The translations under genes were made by a program, and so were the position numbers. The notes beneath the pieces are model-generated. The model worked only from the letters and a program-made list of their open reading frames with translations. It was not told the DNA's origin and ran no database searches. A stretch of 64,000 nucleotides of DNA from Polyangia bacterium (GTDB taxonomy: Bacteria; Myxococcota_A; Polyangia; Fen-1088). The stretch lies in contig DATATI010000014.1 in assembly GCA_036268875.1 (NCBI GenBank), positions 62,001 through 126,000 on the forward strand. Direction: 5' to 3'. Below are positions 62,509 through 64,000 of this stretch, in pieces; positions within the stretch are counted from its first letter, which is position 1, and the number at the start of each line of letters is the position of its first letter.

Positions 62509-63338
62509 AAACGGCGGCCCGGATGTTGGTGGTGTCGTGCCTGGTCGCTGGCGCGGCGTGCCTGCCGGCCGCTCGCGGCGCGGCACCGGTCGCGGCCGAT
62601 CGCTCGGCCGCCGGTGGGCGCCCGGTGCTGGTCGAGCTTTACACCTCGCAAGGGTGCAGTTCCTGCCCCGCGGCGGACGCCTTCGTGCGCCAGCTGCCGC
62701 GGCTGGGTTTCGACCGGGCCAAGGTGGTGCCGCTGACTTTTCACGTCGACTATTGGGACGATCTGGGATGGAAGGATCCCTTCGCCGCGCCGGCCTTCAC
62801 CGAGCGGCAGCGCCGCTATGTCGAGCGCGGTCGCCTGCGCAGCCCGGAAGGCGAGGATGGTTTACAAGGTCTTTACACGCCGCAGATGATCGTCGACGGC
62901 GCGGTTCACTTCTCGGGGCGGCGGCGTGACGTGGCCCTGAAAGAGATCCAAAAAGCGGCGGCCGGGCCGGCGCCGATCGCGCTCGACGGTCAGGCGACGG
63001 TGCAGGGTGATCAAGCGACGGTCAGCGTGCGTTTGTCGTCGCGCGGACCGGAGGCGTTTCGCCAGCCGCTGCAATTGTTGGTGGCGCTGGCGGCGCGGTC
63101 GGCCCGCACGTCGGTCACGCGCGGCGAAAACAGCGGCGAGACGCTGGAAGAAGCGGCCGTCGTGCGCGCGCTGTCAGCGCCGGCGCGCGTGACCGCGGCG
63201 CCGGCGGCGCCGATCGCCGTCGTGGTGGACAAGCCGGCCGATCTGCCCTGGTCAGCGGTGGAAATAGACGCCATCCTGTCCTCCGAGACGACCGGGCGGG
63301 TGGTGGCGGTTCGTTCCATCGCCTTGCCCGCGCCGTAA
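62505..63338 (+). CDS. DUF1223 thioredoxin-fold exported protein
   Basis: 277-aa exported protein. The signal peptide ends near LPAARGA. The fold contains VLVELYTSQGCSSCPAADAF with C51-x-x-C54, then PLTFHVDYWDDLGWKDPF, RQRRYVERGR and YTPQMIVDGAVHF, all DUF1223 landmarks. The CxxC suggests a periplasmic thiol-disulfide or metal-thiol role, which is not established for the family. The GTG start overlaps the debranching-enzyme stop. Coupling to sugar enzymes is odd for an exported protein and may only reflect shared transcription. Confidence 0.9.
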   Translation: MKTAARMLVVSCLVAGAACLPAARGAAPVAADRSAAGGRPVLVELYTSQGCSSCPAADAFVRQLPRLGFDRAKVVPLTFHVDYWDDLGWKDPFAAPAFTERQRRYVERGRLRSPEGEDGLQGLYTPQMIVDGAVHFSGRRRDVALKEIQKAAAGPAPIALDGQATVQGDQATVSVRLSSRGPEAFRQPLQLLVALAARSARTSVTRGENSGETLEEAAVVRALSAPARVTAAPAAPIAVVVDKPADLPWSAVEIDAILSSETTGRVVAVRSIALPAP

Positions 63339-63385
63339 CGGAGCGAGGCGACCGACGTAGCACCGCGCAGGAGGGAGAGGCCGGG

Positions 63386-64000
63386 ATGAAAGACTATTAC
63401 GCTGAACAGGGGTTGCCGGAGGCGGTCGAGCCGGCGTGTCCGATCGTCAAGAGCCTGCCGCGCCAGACGGCCATCGTCACCGGCGCCAACTCCGGCATCG
63501 GCAAGGGCATCGCCGTCGCCCTGGGCCACGCCGGCGCCAACGTGCTGGTGAACTATGTGTCGCGCGAGGAGGAAGCGGTGAAGGTGGTCGACGAGATCCA
63601 TCGCTGCGGCTCGCAAGCGATCGCCGTGCGCGCCGACGTCAGCAATGAAGCCGAGGTGCAGGCGATGTTCGCCCGCGCCGTCGAGACCTACGGCGCGCTG
63701 GACATCCTGGTGAACAACGCCGGCCTGCAGAAGGACGCGCCCTTTCACGAGCTGTCGCTGGAAGCCTGGGACCTGGTGATGAACGTGAACCTGAAAGGCC
63801 AGTTCCTGTGCGCGCGCGAAGCGGTGCGGGCGTTTCGCAAGCAAGGGGTGCGGCGCGACGTCTCGTGCGCAGCGGGCAAGATCATCTGCATCAGCTCGGT
63901 CCACGACGTCATTCCGTGGGCCGGCCACGTGAACTACGCGGCGTCGAAGGGCGGCGTGATGATGATGATGAAGTCGATCGCCCAGGAAGTGGCCCCGTAC
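63386..64000 (+). CDS. SDR-family oxidoreductase, 3' truncated by window edge
   Basis: The first 205 aa are visible. NAD(P) motif TGANSGIGKG, NNAG, catalytic ISSVHD and YAASK (YxxxK) are all present. The N-terminal extension MKDYYAEQG and SAMEAR-like spacing recall glucose 1-dehydrogenase-like SDRs. GGAGGGAG 5-12 nt upstream and the ATG at 63386 fix the start. The frame continues past the window end, so the C-terminus is unknown. The substrate cannot be assigned. Confidence 0.88.
   Translation, partial: MKDYYAEQGLPEAVEPACPIVKSLPRQTAIVTGANSGIGKGIAVALGHAGANVLVNYVSREEEAVKVVDEIHRCGSQAIAVRADVSNEAEVQAMFARAVETYGALDILVNNAGLQKDAPFHELSLEAWDLVMNVNLKGQFLCAREAVRAFRKQGVRRDVSCAAGKIICISSVHDVIPWAGHVNYAASKGGVMMMMKSIAQEVAPY

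Overview
The window is a visibly high-G+C, gene-dense bacterial chromosome segment that most resembles Myxococcota, probably the Polyangia side. The evidence is a MYXO-CTERM-like tail on the secreted protein at 46363-47577, lipoproteins with long Gly/Ser/Ala-rich linkers (47588-48637, 49536-50729), two Ser/Thr protein kinases with appended regulatory modules, and several ECF sigma/anti-sigma units. No tRNA, rRNA, CRISPR array, insertion sequence or prophage was recognised. The window opens inside an alpha/beta hydrolase gene and closes inside an SDR gene.

Layout. 1-7947 (+): hydrolase end, glycerol kinase, a PP2C phosphatase/ArsA-like ATPase pair and Mfd. 7973-9130 (-): an unclassified possible deacetylase without a normal start codon. 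9251-11283: two overlapping SurA-type chaperones. 11337-16830: an SDR gene diverging from a complete branched-chain amino acid ABC operon (livJHMGF order). 16877-26504: YaeQ, a REC-HDOD regulator, a membrane protein with a metal-knuckle-like tail, a large EF-hand membrane protein, an outer membrane protein, a HEAT-like protein, a DedA protein and a translationally coupled ECF sigma/anti-sigma/Spy-like operon. 26571-30808: two small proteins, moaB-moaA-M20 peptidase and a Cys-type CcmE. 30836-38818: LolC/E-like permease, outer membrane protein, PhaR, TatA, MltD-like transglycosylase, RluA and a broken cytochrome gene. 38922-41674: GATase and the agmatine-to-putrescine enzymes AguB and AguA. 41837-45513: two convergent Ser/Thr kinases. 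45566-51806: ferritin-like protein, zincin-like MYXO-CTERM protein, PETase-like lipoprotein, an orphan ChrR-like anti-sigma factor, a vWA lipoprotein and a TauE/SafE permease. 51823-57625 (-): DoxX, ECF sigma factor, NrsF-like anti-sigma, a receptor-type adenylate cyclase and a type II NADH dehydrogenase fused to a cyclic-nucleotide-binding domain. 57722-63338 (+): GH63-like glucosidase, glycogen-debranching enzyme and DUF1223 protein, joined by 4-bp overlaps.

The most interesting unit is the last minus-strand block. A transmembrane class III cyclase with a complete adenylate-type active site lies 57 bp upstream of an NDH-2 carrying an apparently intact cAMP-binding cassette, and both follow an ECF/NrsF-type stress module. 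This suggests a self-contained circuit in which an external signal sets cAMP, and cAMP directly sets entry of electrons from NADH into the respiratory chain. That function is inferred. Other points worth a look are a metzincin-like protein with Gln in place of the first zinc His, a CxxxY-type CcmE without other ccm genes, an orphan ChrR-like zinc anti-sigma factor, and a cytochrome c gene broken by an in-frame TGA and a frameshift.
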